Assembly (NCBI GenBank): GCA_022702705.1
Contig: CM040423.1
Location: forward strand, 43,659,575-43,723,574
Length of the DNA stretch: 64,000 nt
Origin: Papilionanthe hookeriana x Papilionanthe teres
Lineage: Eukaryota > Streptophyta > Magnoliopsida > Asparagales > Orchidaceae
Direction: 5' to 3'
Shown: in pieces, positions 23,150 through 34,330 of the stretch
How the letters are laid out: every line of letters begins with the position of its first letter
Position numbering within the stretch: the stretch's first letter is position 1
The notes under the pieces: generated by a model
The model's database searches: none
Seen by the model: the letters and a program-made list of their open reading frames with translations, nothing else
Told to the model about the DNA's origin: nothing
Made by a program: the position numbers and the translations under genes

Positions 23150-25198
23150 CATGGTAGCAAGTAACGAAGCAATGGTGCTATCCTCTGAAGCAACGATACC
23201 CATAACAAATGAAGATGGTGAGGGGGATCGAATTTCAGTTTGATGATCTTGGACCGGACTTGGAAGGCCCCATCCGGGTTGGCAATCAAGAGAAGTTCAT
23301 CAGCCGTGACATCAGTGAATTTGTCGTGCACCTAAATACAATTTCAAGAAGATGTAAAATGATTTATTAACTATTTCACAGCATGTATTTGTTAAGAAAG
23401 TTGGGCATGACTTACCTGTTCGGTATTTAACCTCTTGAAGAATATATCAGTTTGTGACGCATTCCATTTAACAGACCTCGGCCACCGCAACATTCTGGGT
23501 CTGGCATCGGGAGCTGCGGGCGTCACTAGAGAAGTGTGCTCGTAAAACCAAAGCTGCGTGGAATCAATGTAATATTACTATTACCGATCAATCAATAAAG
23601 TAACTAGAAGGATTAAATAAGATACTAACTATTAATAAAAACACAAACCCATTTATGTAACTGATGGATCAATTCAATCTAACTTTAATTGCGACTGCGT
23701 TGATTTGCTTTATAAGATATTCACATAGAGCCGCAGGCTAGTTGTACGAGGAGAATGTCTCTACATTATCACCATATTCCTCAAGATTTAAAGGAACACT
23801 AAAATTACTTGATGGAAAGAATAAATTTGACAACAAATATTTTATGTAAATGTTCTCCAATGAGATCGAAGTATCCCCGCTTACAAATGTTAATATTCTG
23901 TCCCTTATGTTGACAGCATTCACTGTGGCTGATGGACGTTGCTTCCACTTCGGCATTGCTCCTCGGTTTGACATCCCAATCAACAATGCAATTTCATCAG
24001 GCAATAACCTAAGCTCTTTCCCACCCAATTTGAACATCATTTTATCATGTTGCCAACATTGTAGAATTTGAAGGGTAAGAATGTTCTCCTGGGGATACGG
24101 AGGTAGATCAAAGAACTGGCCGATATTCATTCGTCTGAGATTACCCATCACATCTTCAGACACTGCAGGCCTGACCCCATCAAGTAGCTCTCTCACAACG
24201 GACGACCGACATCTACAGCTCATGTTTCTCGAGTTAAGAAACCTGTACCAAAAAAAAAAAACATAGTTGTATGATTAAAGTTTTGAACAAGTCTTGGTTG
24301 TGTTTTATTCTAGTAGTATTTTGGTTTTATTTTGGTTTTATTTCGTTTTTATTTGTAAAGTGAAGAAGGTAAAAATTTTTCTATTTTGGTAAGTTGCATA
24401 ACAATTGTACTATTATTAGACTCAGTTTTATTTTTGTAATGTTTATATTTTATATGAGTATTATTGAGGTTGTATATTTTCTGTTTTCTGTTACGATATA
24501 TGTAAGCAGTATTGTAGGTTTATTTCAGTAGGTTTAGCTTTATTATAGTAGTATTTTGATTTTATTTCAGTTTTATTTGTAAAGTGAAGAAGGTAAAAAT
24601 TATGTTTTCTTTTAGTAAGTTACATAATAATTGTACTATTATTACACTCAGTTTTATTTATGTAAAATTTATGTTTTATATGAGTATTGTTGTGGTTGTA
24701 TGTTCTCTGTTTTCTGTTAGGATTTATGTAAGCAGTATTGTAGGTTTATTTCAACATGATTTTTGAAGTGCAGAAAATAAAATTTTCGTTTTATTTTTAT
24801 AAGTTGTATAACTATTGTACTATTAATATATTTAGTTTTATTGTGGTAGTATTTATGTCTTATATGATTATTATTATTGTTATAAGTTTTTGTTTGCGTT
24901 TAGGTTATACACTGGAAGTGTGTGGATTTTATTTGGGTCATATTCAGGTCATATTCGAGTTGTACTTCAGTATTATTCAGGGTTTGCATGTAAGAATGCT
25001 TTCTCCTAATAAAAGTACGAATACAAAATAAAAATATTACCTCGAAGAACTGTCGGTGGTGACATTTTTGCTGCTAGTCCCCTTTTTCTTTTTTTTTTCT
25101 CATTGGTGACCTTCTGCGTAGGCTGTTCGGTGCTGCTCCTCCGTTTCCATTTGTACTGGAAAATCTTGTGCTTCCATCAGGGTGTTCTCTGCTTCCAT
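23150..25198 (-). pseudogene. Unknown MULE-borne gene, plant-mobile-domain-like, four exons
   Basis: Read on the minus strand, an ATG at 25198 starts MEAENTLMEAQDFPVQMETEE. A frame change and a KKKRKRG stretch follow, with a splice donor at 25041. Exon 2 (from 24242) gives SCRCRSSVVRELLDGVRP, FFDLPPYPQENILTLQILQC and LRLLPDEIALLIGMSNRG, runs to a stop at 23738, and continues in another frame (YLIKQINAVAIKVR, INGFVFLL) to a donor near 23600. Exon 3 (23560-23415) has LWFYEHTSL and RPRMLRWPRSVKWN, with AG and GTAAGT borders. Exon 4 (23332-23150) ends ...LLRYLLP-stop. The pattern of a hydrophobic N-terminal region, an LLPDEIALLIG-type block and a YEH...RPR.LRW exon resembles the plant mobile domain or DUF1985-type proteins often carried by MULEs. 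That assignment is from memory of the pattern and is weak. It points toward the transposase gene. Confidence 0.55.
24290..24880. repeat. AT-rich tandem repeat, about 228-bp units
   Basis: TTTATTTGTAAAGTGAAGAAGG appears in two copies about 228 bp apart (near 24348 and 24576), followed by a third diverged copy near 24757. It lies in the first intron of the minus-strand gene. The small ORFs here reflect only AT-richness. Confidence 0.75.
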
Positions 25199-25344
25199 CT
25201 ATATAAATTCCTGAAAATGAAAAATGTATTTCTGTTCCCGATTGGAAACGCAATGCCCTAAAATCCTAAAAATTTGGGAGCGGTGAGGCGTGGCGTAGTT
25301 TTCCTTCGGGCAAAGTGCTTGACAAGACGTTTCGTTTCTGATTA

Positions 25345-28300
25345 TATTATCTAGGCGTTGGCGCGGAATTTGAAAAGGGTCAGCCATTTCATAATAAATG
25401 TTTCTTACGCTAGTTTTATGGTTGTATTCTGCGGAAAGCATTAACAGCAGATTATTCCAATACAACCAGTTTAATGTCTGCTTTTCTTCTGCCGCCGTTG
25501 TATTTCAGAAATGTTACAAGTGTTTTAAAGGTGTATTTTCACAGCCGAAACCGCGGGCTTAATTGGAATATATTGCGGAACATTTCAATACAACCAGTTG
25601 TGCGGCGCGTCATTCCCATCTAAGTATGTTGTATACGGCGCTTGTATTTTCGTGATATTGCGATCGTTTTACGGTTGTATTCTCGTGTTATTCCGAAGTA
25701 ATACCACTGTAATAGTGCAATAAAAACATCAATGTTATTAAAATCAAACAAAAAACTTGCCAACAATGTATTATATTAAAATTATAGAAAACACTTACAA
25801 AGCAACTTTCATTGTTACTCAAATAATACTGAATTATAACCTAAATAATACTCTAATAATACCAACATCATAATACCGCAATAAAACATACATAATAAGA
25901 AAATAAAACCTAAATTTTACAAATGCAGAACGTAAATGTAATACCGCAATAAAAACTTCAATGTTATTAAAATCAAACCCCTGAATTACAACCACTTTCA
26001 GTATTACTCAAATAATGTCACTTTCATTATTACTCAAATAATACTGAATTACAACCAAAATAATACTCTAATAATACAAAAACCAAAATTCCCTAAATAA
26101 AACATAAATAATAAGAAAATAAAACATAAATTTTACAAAAGCAGAACGTAAACAATACTTAATATATTATCTAGACGTTGGCGCGGAATTTGAAAAGGGT
26201 TGGACATTTCATAATAAATGTTTTTTACGCTAGTTTTATGGTTCTATTCTGCGTAAAGCTTTAACAGCGGAATATTCCAATACAACCAGTTTAACGTTCG
26301 CTTTTCTTCTGTCGCCGTTGTATTTCAGAAATATTACAAGTGTTTTAAAGGTGTACTTTTACAGCCGAAACCGCGGGCTTAATTGGAATATATTGCGGAA
26401 TATTTCAATACAACCAGTTTTGCGGCTCGTCATTCCCATCTAAGTACGTTGTATACGACGCTTGTATTTTCGTGATATTGCGATCGTTTTACGGTTGTAT
26501 TCTCATGTTATTCCGAAGTAATACCACTGTAATAGCGCAATAAAAACATCAATGTTATTAAAATCAAACAAAAAACTTGCCAACAATGTATTATATTAAA
26601 ATTATAGAAAACACTTACAAAGCAACTTTCAGTATTACTCAAATAATACTGAATTACAACCTAAATAATACTCTAATAATACCAACATCATAATACTGTA
26701 ATAAAACAGACATAATAAGAAAACAACAACAACAACAAAGCCTTAATTCCACTAAGTGGGGTCGGCTACATGAATTCTTTTTCTCCATTGCGTCCTATTT
26801 AGTGTCAAATTTTCGTTTAATTCTAATAAATTAAGATCATTTTTTATGCAATAAGCCCAAGTTTTCCTAGGTCTGCCTCTGCCTTTCTTAACATAAGTTG
26901 TATTTAAAACATCTACTCTCATAATCGGATCATCAGGTGGTCGACGTTTAATGTGACCAAACCATCTAAGGCGACTCTCTCTAATTTTATTCGTCACTGG
27001 TGCAACTCCAACCCTATTACGAATATATTCATTTCGCATTTTGTCTCTAAGTGTAAAGCCACTCATCCACCTAATCATTCTCATCTCGGCAACACTTAAC
27101 TTAACATTATGCTTCTCTTTTAAAGGCCAACATTCATCACCATAGTAGCATCGAAGGTCTCACCATCATCTTATAAAATTTTCCTTTCAGCCTAAGCGGT
27201 ACTTTTCTATCACACAATAGGCCGGACGCATTCCTCCACTTCAACCAACCAACCTGAATTCTACTATTAACATCCCCATCTATATCACCATCGCTTTGAA
27301 CAATGGACCCGAGATATCTAAATCGTTCACACCTTTTAATAAATTGATCACCCAAAGTTACACTTCTGTCACTAGACCTACTATTACTAAAATTACATTT
27401 CATGTATTCAGTTTTAGTTCTACTCAAACGAAGACCTTTAGACTCCGCAAGACCTTTAAGAAAATAAAACCTAAAATTTACAAATGCAGAATGTAAATGT
27501 AATACCGCAATAAAAACTTCAATGTTAATAAAATCAAACCACTGAATTACAACCACTTTCAGTATTACTCAAATAATGTCACTTTTAGTATTACTCAAAT
27601 AATACTGAATTACAACCAAAATAATACTCTAATAATACCAAAACCAAAATTCCCTAAATAAAACATAAATAATAAGAAAATAAAACATAAATTTTACAAA
27701 AGCAGAACGTAAACAATACTTAATATATTATATAGACGTTGGCGCGGAATTTGAAAAGGGTTGGACATTTCATAATAAATGTTTTTTACGCTAGTTTTAT
27801 GGTTCTATTCTCGTGAAAGCATTGATGACGGAATATTCCAATACAACCAGTTTAACGTCCGCTTTTCTTCTGTCGCCGTTGTATTTCAGAAATATTACAT
27901 GTGTTTTAAAGGTGTACTTTTACAGCCGAAATCGCCGGCTTAATTGGAATATATTGCGAAATATTTCAATACAACCAGTTCTGCGGCGCGTCATTCCCAT
28001 CTAAGTACGTTGTATACGACGCTTGTATTTCCGTGATATTGCGATCGTTTTACGGTTGTATTCTCGTGTTATTCGAAGTAATACCACTGTAATAACGCAA
28101 TAAAAACATGAATGTTATTAAAATCAAACAAAAAACTTGCCAACAATGTATTATATTAAAATTATAGAAAACGCTTACAAAACAACTTTCAGTATTACTC
28201 AAATAATACTGAATTACAACCTAAATAATACTCTAATAATACAAAAACCATAATACCGTAATAAAACAGACATAATAAGAAAATAAAACATAAATTTTAC

Positions 28301-28570
28301 AAATGCAGAACGTAAATGTAATACCGCAATAAAAACTTCAATGTTATTAAAATCAAACAACTGAATTACAACCACTTTCAGTATTACTCAAATAATGTCA
28401 CTTTCAAGTCATCTACATGTCACTTTCAGTATTACTCAAATAATACTGAATTACAACCAAAATAATACTCTAATAATACCAAAACCAAAATTCCCTAAAT
28501 AAAACACAAATAATAAGAAAATAAAACATAAATTTTACAAAAGTAGAACGTAAACAATACTTAATATATT
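25345..28570. repeat. 820-bp tandem array inside MULE, three units
   Basis: Units begin at CTA(G)GCGTTGGCGCGG near 25348, 26168 and 27730. The middle unit is longer by 734 bp plus a short duplication because a LINE is inserted in it; without it the period is again about 820. Units contain GCGGAATATTCCAATACAACC and runs of AATAATAC and AATAAAAC words. The array fills the space between the start of the minus-strand gene and the right terminal repeat. Confidence 0.9.
26723..27456 (-). mobile_element. RTE-type LINE, 5'-truncated, in MULE array
   Basis: On the minus strand the 3' end of an RTE reverse-transcriptase ORF reads MRMIRWMSGFTLRDKMRNEY, GVAPVTNKIRESRLRWFGH and [13 protein letters not shown]. 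It is followed by a short tail that appears here as (CAA)n at 26723. Upstream pieces (CERFRYLGSIVQSDGDIDG, 27270-27340) belong to the same ORF with frameshifts. TAAGAAA is duplicated at 26716-26722 and 27457-27463. The neighbouring unit shows the uninterrupted target. Confidence 0.92.
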
Positions 28571-28737
28571 CATCTTCCAAATCCAACTTCAAAATCCATC
28601 TTACTTGCTCCGCCCTAAATCAAGAATCTCAGCCCATCCAGGAATAAAACATCCACCTCATAAATGCGGCGTCCCTCCAAAAATCCACAAAAGTCTCCGT
28701 GTCTTCAATATAAATGGCGAAGACTTTGTATTTTGGC

Positions 28738-28833
28738 GGGAAAATGCTAAAATTTTTTTTTTTCCGTCGCGGGCCTCAACTCGGGTCGGGTCGACAAAAA
28801 GGAATTTAAAATGCATTTTTATCAAATTCGCCA
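28738..28833 (-). repeat. Right terminal inverted repeat of MULE (inner part)
   Basis: This is the reverse complement of 17575-17678 with one short deletion. The outer part is replaced by the N gap. Confidence 0.85.
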
Positions 28834-29333
28834 NNNNNNNNNNNNNNNNNNNNNNNNNNNNNNNNNNNNNNNNNNNNNNNNNNNNNNNNNNNNNNNNNNN
28901 NNNNNNNNNNNNNNNNNNNNNNNNNNNNNNNNNNNNNNNNNNNNNNNNNNNNNNNNNNNNNNNNNNNNNNNNNNNNNNNNNNNNNNNNNNNNNNNNNNNN
29001 NNNNNNNNNNNNNNNNNNNNNNNNNNNNNNNNNNNNNNNNNNNNNNNNNNNNNNNNNNNNNNNNNNNNNNNNNNNNNNNNNNNNNNNNNNNNNNNNNNNN
29101 NNNNNNNNNNNNNNNNNNNNNNNNNNNNNNNNNNNNNNNNNNNNNNNNNNNNNNNNNNNNNNNNNNNNNNNNNNNNNNNNNNNNNNNNNNNNNNNNNNNN
29201 NNNNNNNNNNNNNNNNNNNNNNNNNNNNNNNNNNNNNNNNNNNNNNNNNNNNNNNNNNNNNNNNNNNNNNNNNNNNNNNNNNNNNNNNNNNNNNNNNNNN
29301 NNNNNNNNNNNNNNNNNNNNNNNNNNNNNNNNN
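28834..29333. other. Assembly gap, 500 N
   Basis: The gap is exactly 500 undetermined bases, probably a nominal size. Any ORF drawn across it is an artefact. It hides the right end of the MULE. Confidence 0.99.
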
Positions 29334-29365
29334 TAAGTTTGTTGAAAATATATTTCTATGATGGG

Positions 29366-29530
29366 GTGTTTACATAAGTATCACCCAATTCCTATGTATT
29401 AACATAGCAAGCACACAAACTACAATTTTTAAGTACATATGACCCGATTCCTATGTTTCTGGCTGGTTGGATGTTTTATAAGTAAAAATTGAAGTTTACA
29501 CAAGAATTGGGTGGTAATTATTTAATCTCC
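29366..29530. mobile_element. Foldback MITE-like element
   Basis: The arms (GTATCACCCAATTCCTATGT and ACAAGAATTGGGTGGTAATT) are inverted repeats about 130 bp apart. It is a variant of the family at 16404. Confidence 0.55.
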
Positions 29531-30540
29531 CTTATATGTTTTGTGCTAAAATGGAGGGCAAATGTGTAAGAGAACTAGATAAATTTCTTTAGGAGTTATA
29601 AAAAAATACTGGGTTAATGTAATATGGCTCGAAGATATGTAAAAGATTTGCCAAACAGTCTCAGCACCTTATGCTTATGTAACAATCAATAGAAGTGAAT
29701 GAAGCAAGACTATTCCTAAAGTCATTCTCAAATAACGATCGTGATGATGATGATGGTTTTAATATTACCATTTAGACTTGTGCATTATAGTTTTTATGTT
29801 TGTAATGGATTTAAAGAGCAATTTTACTAAATTGCTCTGCTTTTTGGTTCTGCTTGCACATATGTGCTGCATGCTGGTAAATAATGCTCACGAGAGATAT
29901 AGATGGTGAATTTGCCTGATTTGCAAGCGGAACTGTAGCTACTAAAAGTGGTACTTGTGGACAATTAGTAACCTAAATAAATTGGATCGAACAAAGAAAT
30001 AAAATGCTTTTCTTCGATCTACATTGCATGTACCAATTAGTGCATAAATATAAGAAAGAGCTTTTGAGGGGGCACATTTAGCTTTTTATGATGTTATGTA
30101 GGAGAGGGCAAATTGCATTGAAGTGTTGCACAATGTCATCAAATCAAAGTATATGTATCAAAACATAATGATTTGATGATTATATAACTGTCAATCTTCA
30201 TTGGAGGAGGACATTTGGTTTCCACTATTAGAGGAGGATAATCCTTTCTGCAGCATTGATTGAATATAGAGTCTATATCTCGCTAAAATTGATATACACC
30301 TATGAAAAAAAAGAAAAAACACTTATTAGAAGAATCAATATTGTGGTAATGGCTGAATAAGGAACCTAATATGACTAATCCAAAAGAGAAAATGCTGAAC
30401 ATATGAAAATCTTTGGGTTTAATAGGATGCTCAATTACAAATGAAAATTGTTAAGGTCAATTGTAAGTACAAAAACTTTTATTTGAAGGAGCACCATAGC
30501 GCCAAGCCTTAAGATTATTCTGAGATGATTTTGCTTCAAT
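29531..30540. other. AT-rich spacer
   Basis: No gene, repeat or element was recognised here. Confidence 0.4.
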
Positions 30541-32430
30541 TACAGACTTCAAAACATAGAGGGTGGTATAATTACGCCGAGGAGTGACGTTACTATGCCA
30601 GGTCTCCCAATTTAGTTTTTGAGCCCCCGATTCGAAGGGACGAATTATTACCTCTCTCGCGGCAGTCTTGCAAGGCTCTATTTCGACAGTGCATAGAAGG
30701 TGCAGCGTGTTGAGAGGGGAATTTTAGCGTGTGGTTTCTCTTGTGCGCTCGAGAGGATTTAAAGTATAATTTTTGTAAGTTCCAATGGAGTAGAGAAAAT
30801 CTAAGTTGTGAAAATTTCTATATATTTTTACTTTTATAGTGAAATTTTTTGTGTGACTACATTTTTTTCTTGTTCTCGAGATTTTTAATGTTAAATCTTG
30901 GTGTATTTTTTAGGATTGTTTTGTTGTGCATTTTTTTTAATATTATCCTTCTAGATTTCTCGAATTGGCGTGATCCTTTTTCTGCAGTGTGGTTTTGATT
31001 GTAAATTGATTAAAGCCACAGTTTTCAATGACTGATGAAGCAAGATAAAAGATGAAGTGAAATGGATCAAACTTTGTGTTCTAGAAAATACAAGTGGAAG
31101 ATTTGTTGTACAAAACAAAATGTATTTACTACTACAAGAAATAACCAGGCTTGAAAAGATAACCTAAAGAATTGGAAGTGTTGGATCGAGCGACACTAGG
31201 TTTGATCCGTTTTTCATTTTCTTCATCAGTTGCGTTCAACACAGTGAATGATAAACTAATGTATATTTGATGACGACGTTGACAAAGTTGTATAAAAAAT
31301 ATTTTTCTTTAAATAAAAATTTTCTGATGAAGATGTTATTTAATAGGAAGATGACAAAAGATAATTCGGTAGCTGAACACCAGAATAATTTTAATAATGC
31401 TACAACCTAATTGTGCTGTGTTGGAATTAAATTTGATGATGAGGTTAGGTTACTGTTAATTTTGTTTTCATTACCAGACAGTTAGGATAAATTGATTATG
31501 GTGGTAAATGTTTAGGTAATATGGAGTTGAACTTTGATAACATCTTGGGGTTATTGTTGAATGAAGAAGTTCACATGAAGTCAACGAATTGTGAAACATC
31601 AAGTTCTGCATTGAATGTTGAAAATAAGAGAATGAATCTATACAAGATTACAAACAAACAAATTCAAGTATTGAAGAAGAAAATTCGAGTTCGGACAAAG
31701 GAAATGATAGAGGAGAACGCCTGAAGCTAGCGGGAGGAAAAATCATTTCGAAGGAATGCAAAGCTTCGAGGAAGGGTGGCGTTGGAGGCCAAGACATGAA
31801 TCTCTACAAATATCTCCATGGGTGAAATTCAATATACTTTCAATTTTTATCCCTATTCGATGCATCGAATATTAGATAGTAAATTCAGACGCCTTTTTTA
31901 ATACTTCTCCCAACAAAGATGTGTTTAAAAATTGCACTTATTGTATTCTAAAAAATATTTATTTGAGAGATAATAAGACTTGTAATATCTTAGAAAATGG
32001 TGATGTTAATATTAAGTTAACTAATGAAACAGTTTGTAATCTTAGAGAAGTAAGATATGTTTCAAGTGAATAAAAATCTCATTTCGATAAACCAATTGAC
32101 AGAGTTAGATAGGTGACTATTTTCACAAGTGATTCGTGAAAGGTGACCAAAGGGGCAATGATGATGGCTCAGGCCAATATTAATGACACTTTTTACCTAA
32201 TCAATGAGATAGTAAAATCCATTAATGTGGCTGGAACTAAGGTCGTCTTGTGCACCGCAGACTTAATCATATGAGCGAGAAATGTAGGAAGTCTATAATT
32301 TCAAAGAGCAAGCTTTAGGCTTTGAAATATGTGAATTTAGAGTTCCGTGAAGATTGTGTTTAGATCAAGCAAAAGAAAATGTTTTTCTCCAAAGCAGGTC
32401 AATGGTGAAGTAAAAAATGCTAAAGTAGTG
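30541..32430 (+). mobile_element. Old Ty1/copia remnant (LTR-like, gag, pre-integrase)
   Basis: 31170-31730 still reads as copia gag in broken frames (MKMLFNRKM, IKFDDEVRLLLILFSLPDS, LNEEVHMKSTN, SSSALNVENK). 31880-32330 reads as the GAG-pre-integrase region (NGDVNIKLTNETVCNLREVRYV, KVTKGAMM). Many stops show it is much older than the element at 10.2 kb. 30541-31020 (GGTATAATTACGCC, CTCGAGAGGATTT, and T-rich sequence) may be its 5' LTR. No matching second LTR was found. Confidence 0.7.
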
Positions 32431-33003
32431 CATACTGTCTTATGAGGTCCTCCATTTTAGTCTATTGGAGGTTCCCTCTATTTTACAAAGTTTTAAAGTG
32501 TAAATATAATATTTACAAATATACCTCTTAAGAAAATTTAATAAACTATTATATTGAATCAAATGATCTCGTATAGGCCAATCAATATTTTAGAAGTTTT
32601 TTCATGATTTTCAAAATAATATTAAAACTAATTTAAAAAAATATATTTGATTATGGAATTATTTATTTCGTTAAATACAAAAATTACAAGGAAATATCAT
32701 TAAAGTAACTATATTTTTTTCTTGTTTATGAGAAAATTACAAAGGTATTATATGGTCGAGAGGTTCGATCATATTCAAATTCTATTTATTTTGATTTATA
32801 TTTTTAATTTTTTTGTATTATTGTTTATTTAATGATTTAAAAGTAATTTAAAATTTATTTGATGATATAATATTTTGTTATTATTTTTATTAAATTCTCC
32901 TAGGTTTATTGAGTTCAACAAAATTTATTCATATTTTTCTGATATGCATTTTTATTTTTATGATTATTTGAAGTTCTTATATTTATTTAATTTGATTAAT
33001 TAG
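32431..33003. other. AT-rich spacer
   Basis: This is very AT-rich sequence with no feature recognised. Confidence 0.4.
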
Positions 33004-33510
33004 GTAAATGATAATTTCCTATTTAAACGCTCCGTTGAGTCAACTGCGACGCAAGCCTTCGAGTCAACCTCCCTTTTCACATGTCTCCGCTCCGATTCGG
33101 CCGCCTGTCTGCGTCAGTCTCAGCGTCAGCTCCGCTGTCCGATCCCGTACAGGATCCAATATAGCACCGCACAATAAGGATTAATTTGAGCTGTCCATTT
33201 CTTTTAATAAGAAATGGACGGCGTCGGTTTGTCATCTCTAAAGGGCTAAGAACCGAGCACTGTTCACACATAACTCACTCAATTCTCCACCGAGTTACAC
33301 GATTCAAAGCGCTACACGTTCATCTCGGCGAGTTCTATCTATCAGACGGTCAAGATTAAATGGTTTAAACATTTGCTTAACAAAGCTTGAAAAGCGTGAC
33401 GAAATTACAAAAAATACAGTATACCTCAATTTGCCAGTAATCTTCTTGATCCAATTGTTGTATTAGCTTCATAGGGATCTAAGTAAGTATGCTCTAAGTG
33501 ATAATTGTTG
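33004..33510. repeat. Dispersed repeat, copy 1 (partner at 63497)
   Basis: Roughly 500 bp match 63497-64000 in the same orientation with scattered changes. They share CTATTTAAACGCT, a CCATTTCTT/AAGAAATGG inverted repeat (33199-33221), CTAAGAACCGAGCACTG-like sequence and TCAAGATTAAATGGTTTAAA. An ORF on the minus strand exists in both copies but differs at many residues, so I do not call a gene. The repeat may extend beyond 33510, but the partner is cut by the window end. Confidence 0.85.
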
Positions 33511-34330
33511 TCTCAGTTTGATAAGATGATCGAGACCGTCCACTTATTGATCGAACAGTTGTGTAGAGAGCTTGAACTTAGAAGAAGTGCGAGGAAGTGA
33601 CTTTTCCACTCAAATATTGTAATGAAGGTGTTGGATGATGAAATGAAATTGATACCAATGAGAATTGAGTGTGTCTTGGTTTGGACAAGCTCAGTTAATG
33701 GTGGATTTGGGATTTGTGGTGATGATTGTTGACCTCAATTTTGAGGTCTTTCTTTTTCCTTCCCCTGAGCCTAAAATTTAGCCTTAAGATTTCCTATTTG
33801 ACTCTCTTAGAGGACTAGACCGGGACCTACACCGTTTAGGAATTCAAGCCATTTCTTTGCTTCTTGAAGTTTCATATGGACGGTTCTAAATCCTCGACGT
33901 CTAGTTGAGTCGATTAAAACCAACATATCGAAGCTCTTGTTGAGTTCCTATAAGGACATTGAAAGCCATAGTTGAACCCTGCGGAGTGCAACGTTCGACT
34001 TTTTATCGCGACGTGCAACATTTGAATTTTCGTTGAGGGCAAAATATTTGGCTATTGTCCTCATTTAAATGAAGACTGGTCGTTAATTTGCTCGTTTAAC
34101 GGCCCCTATCGGTCTAAAATAATTTAATTTGTCGCGCAGCGTAAATTGAGTTTAAATTGATGCGATCGTCAGCGAATTTGTTACGGACTACGCCGATGCG
34201 TCCGGAACGTCGATTTTAGCTGAGTAAAGACATATATATTGATAGGGTTCAGAATTACTTTGAATCGTGTGTGAATTAAACAATCCAAATGAAATAATAA
34301 TATTAAAACTAATTTAAAAAAATGAAATTG
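33511..34330. other. Unassigned sequence, possibly rest of the dispersed repeat
   Basis: GC-richer than the neighbouring DNA in places (33980-34200). No gene or element was recognised. Confidence 0.35.

Larger units (their letters stand above)
17487..28833. mobile_element. Large Mutator-like (MULE) element with two convergent genes
   Basis: A segment near the left end (17575-17678) recurs in inverted orientation at 28738-28833, just before the N gap, giving terminal inverted repeats of at least about 100 bp. Between them are a MULE/FAR1-type transposase gene (+), an unrelated gene (-) pointing toward it, and three tandem-repeat arrays. The right terminus and the target duplication are hidden in the gap, so the full length (more than 11.3 kb) and the exact ends cannot be given. 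Both genes carry inactivating changes. Confidence 0.8.

Noticed and set aside
28605..29377. Long ORFs of 188-243 codons across 28.8-29.3 kb
   Set aside because: They run through 500 N and encode mostly undetermined residues. They are artefacts of the gap.
33077..33271. Conserved minus-strand ORF shared with 63555-63761
   Set aside because: The two copies differ at many residues, with no sign that the protein is kept and no family resemblance.
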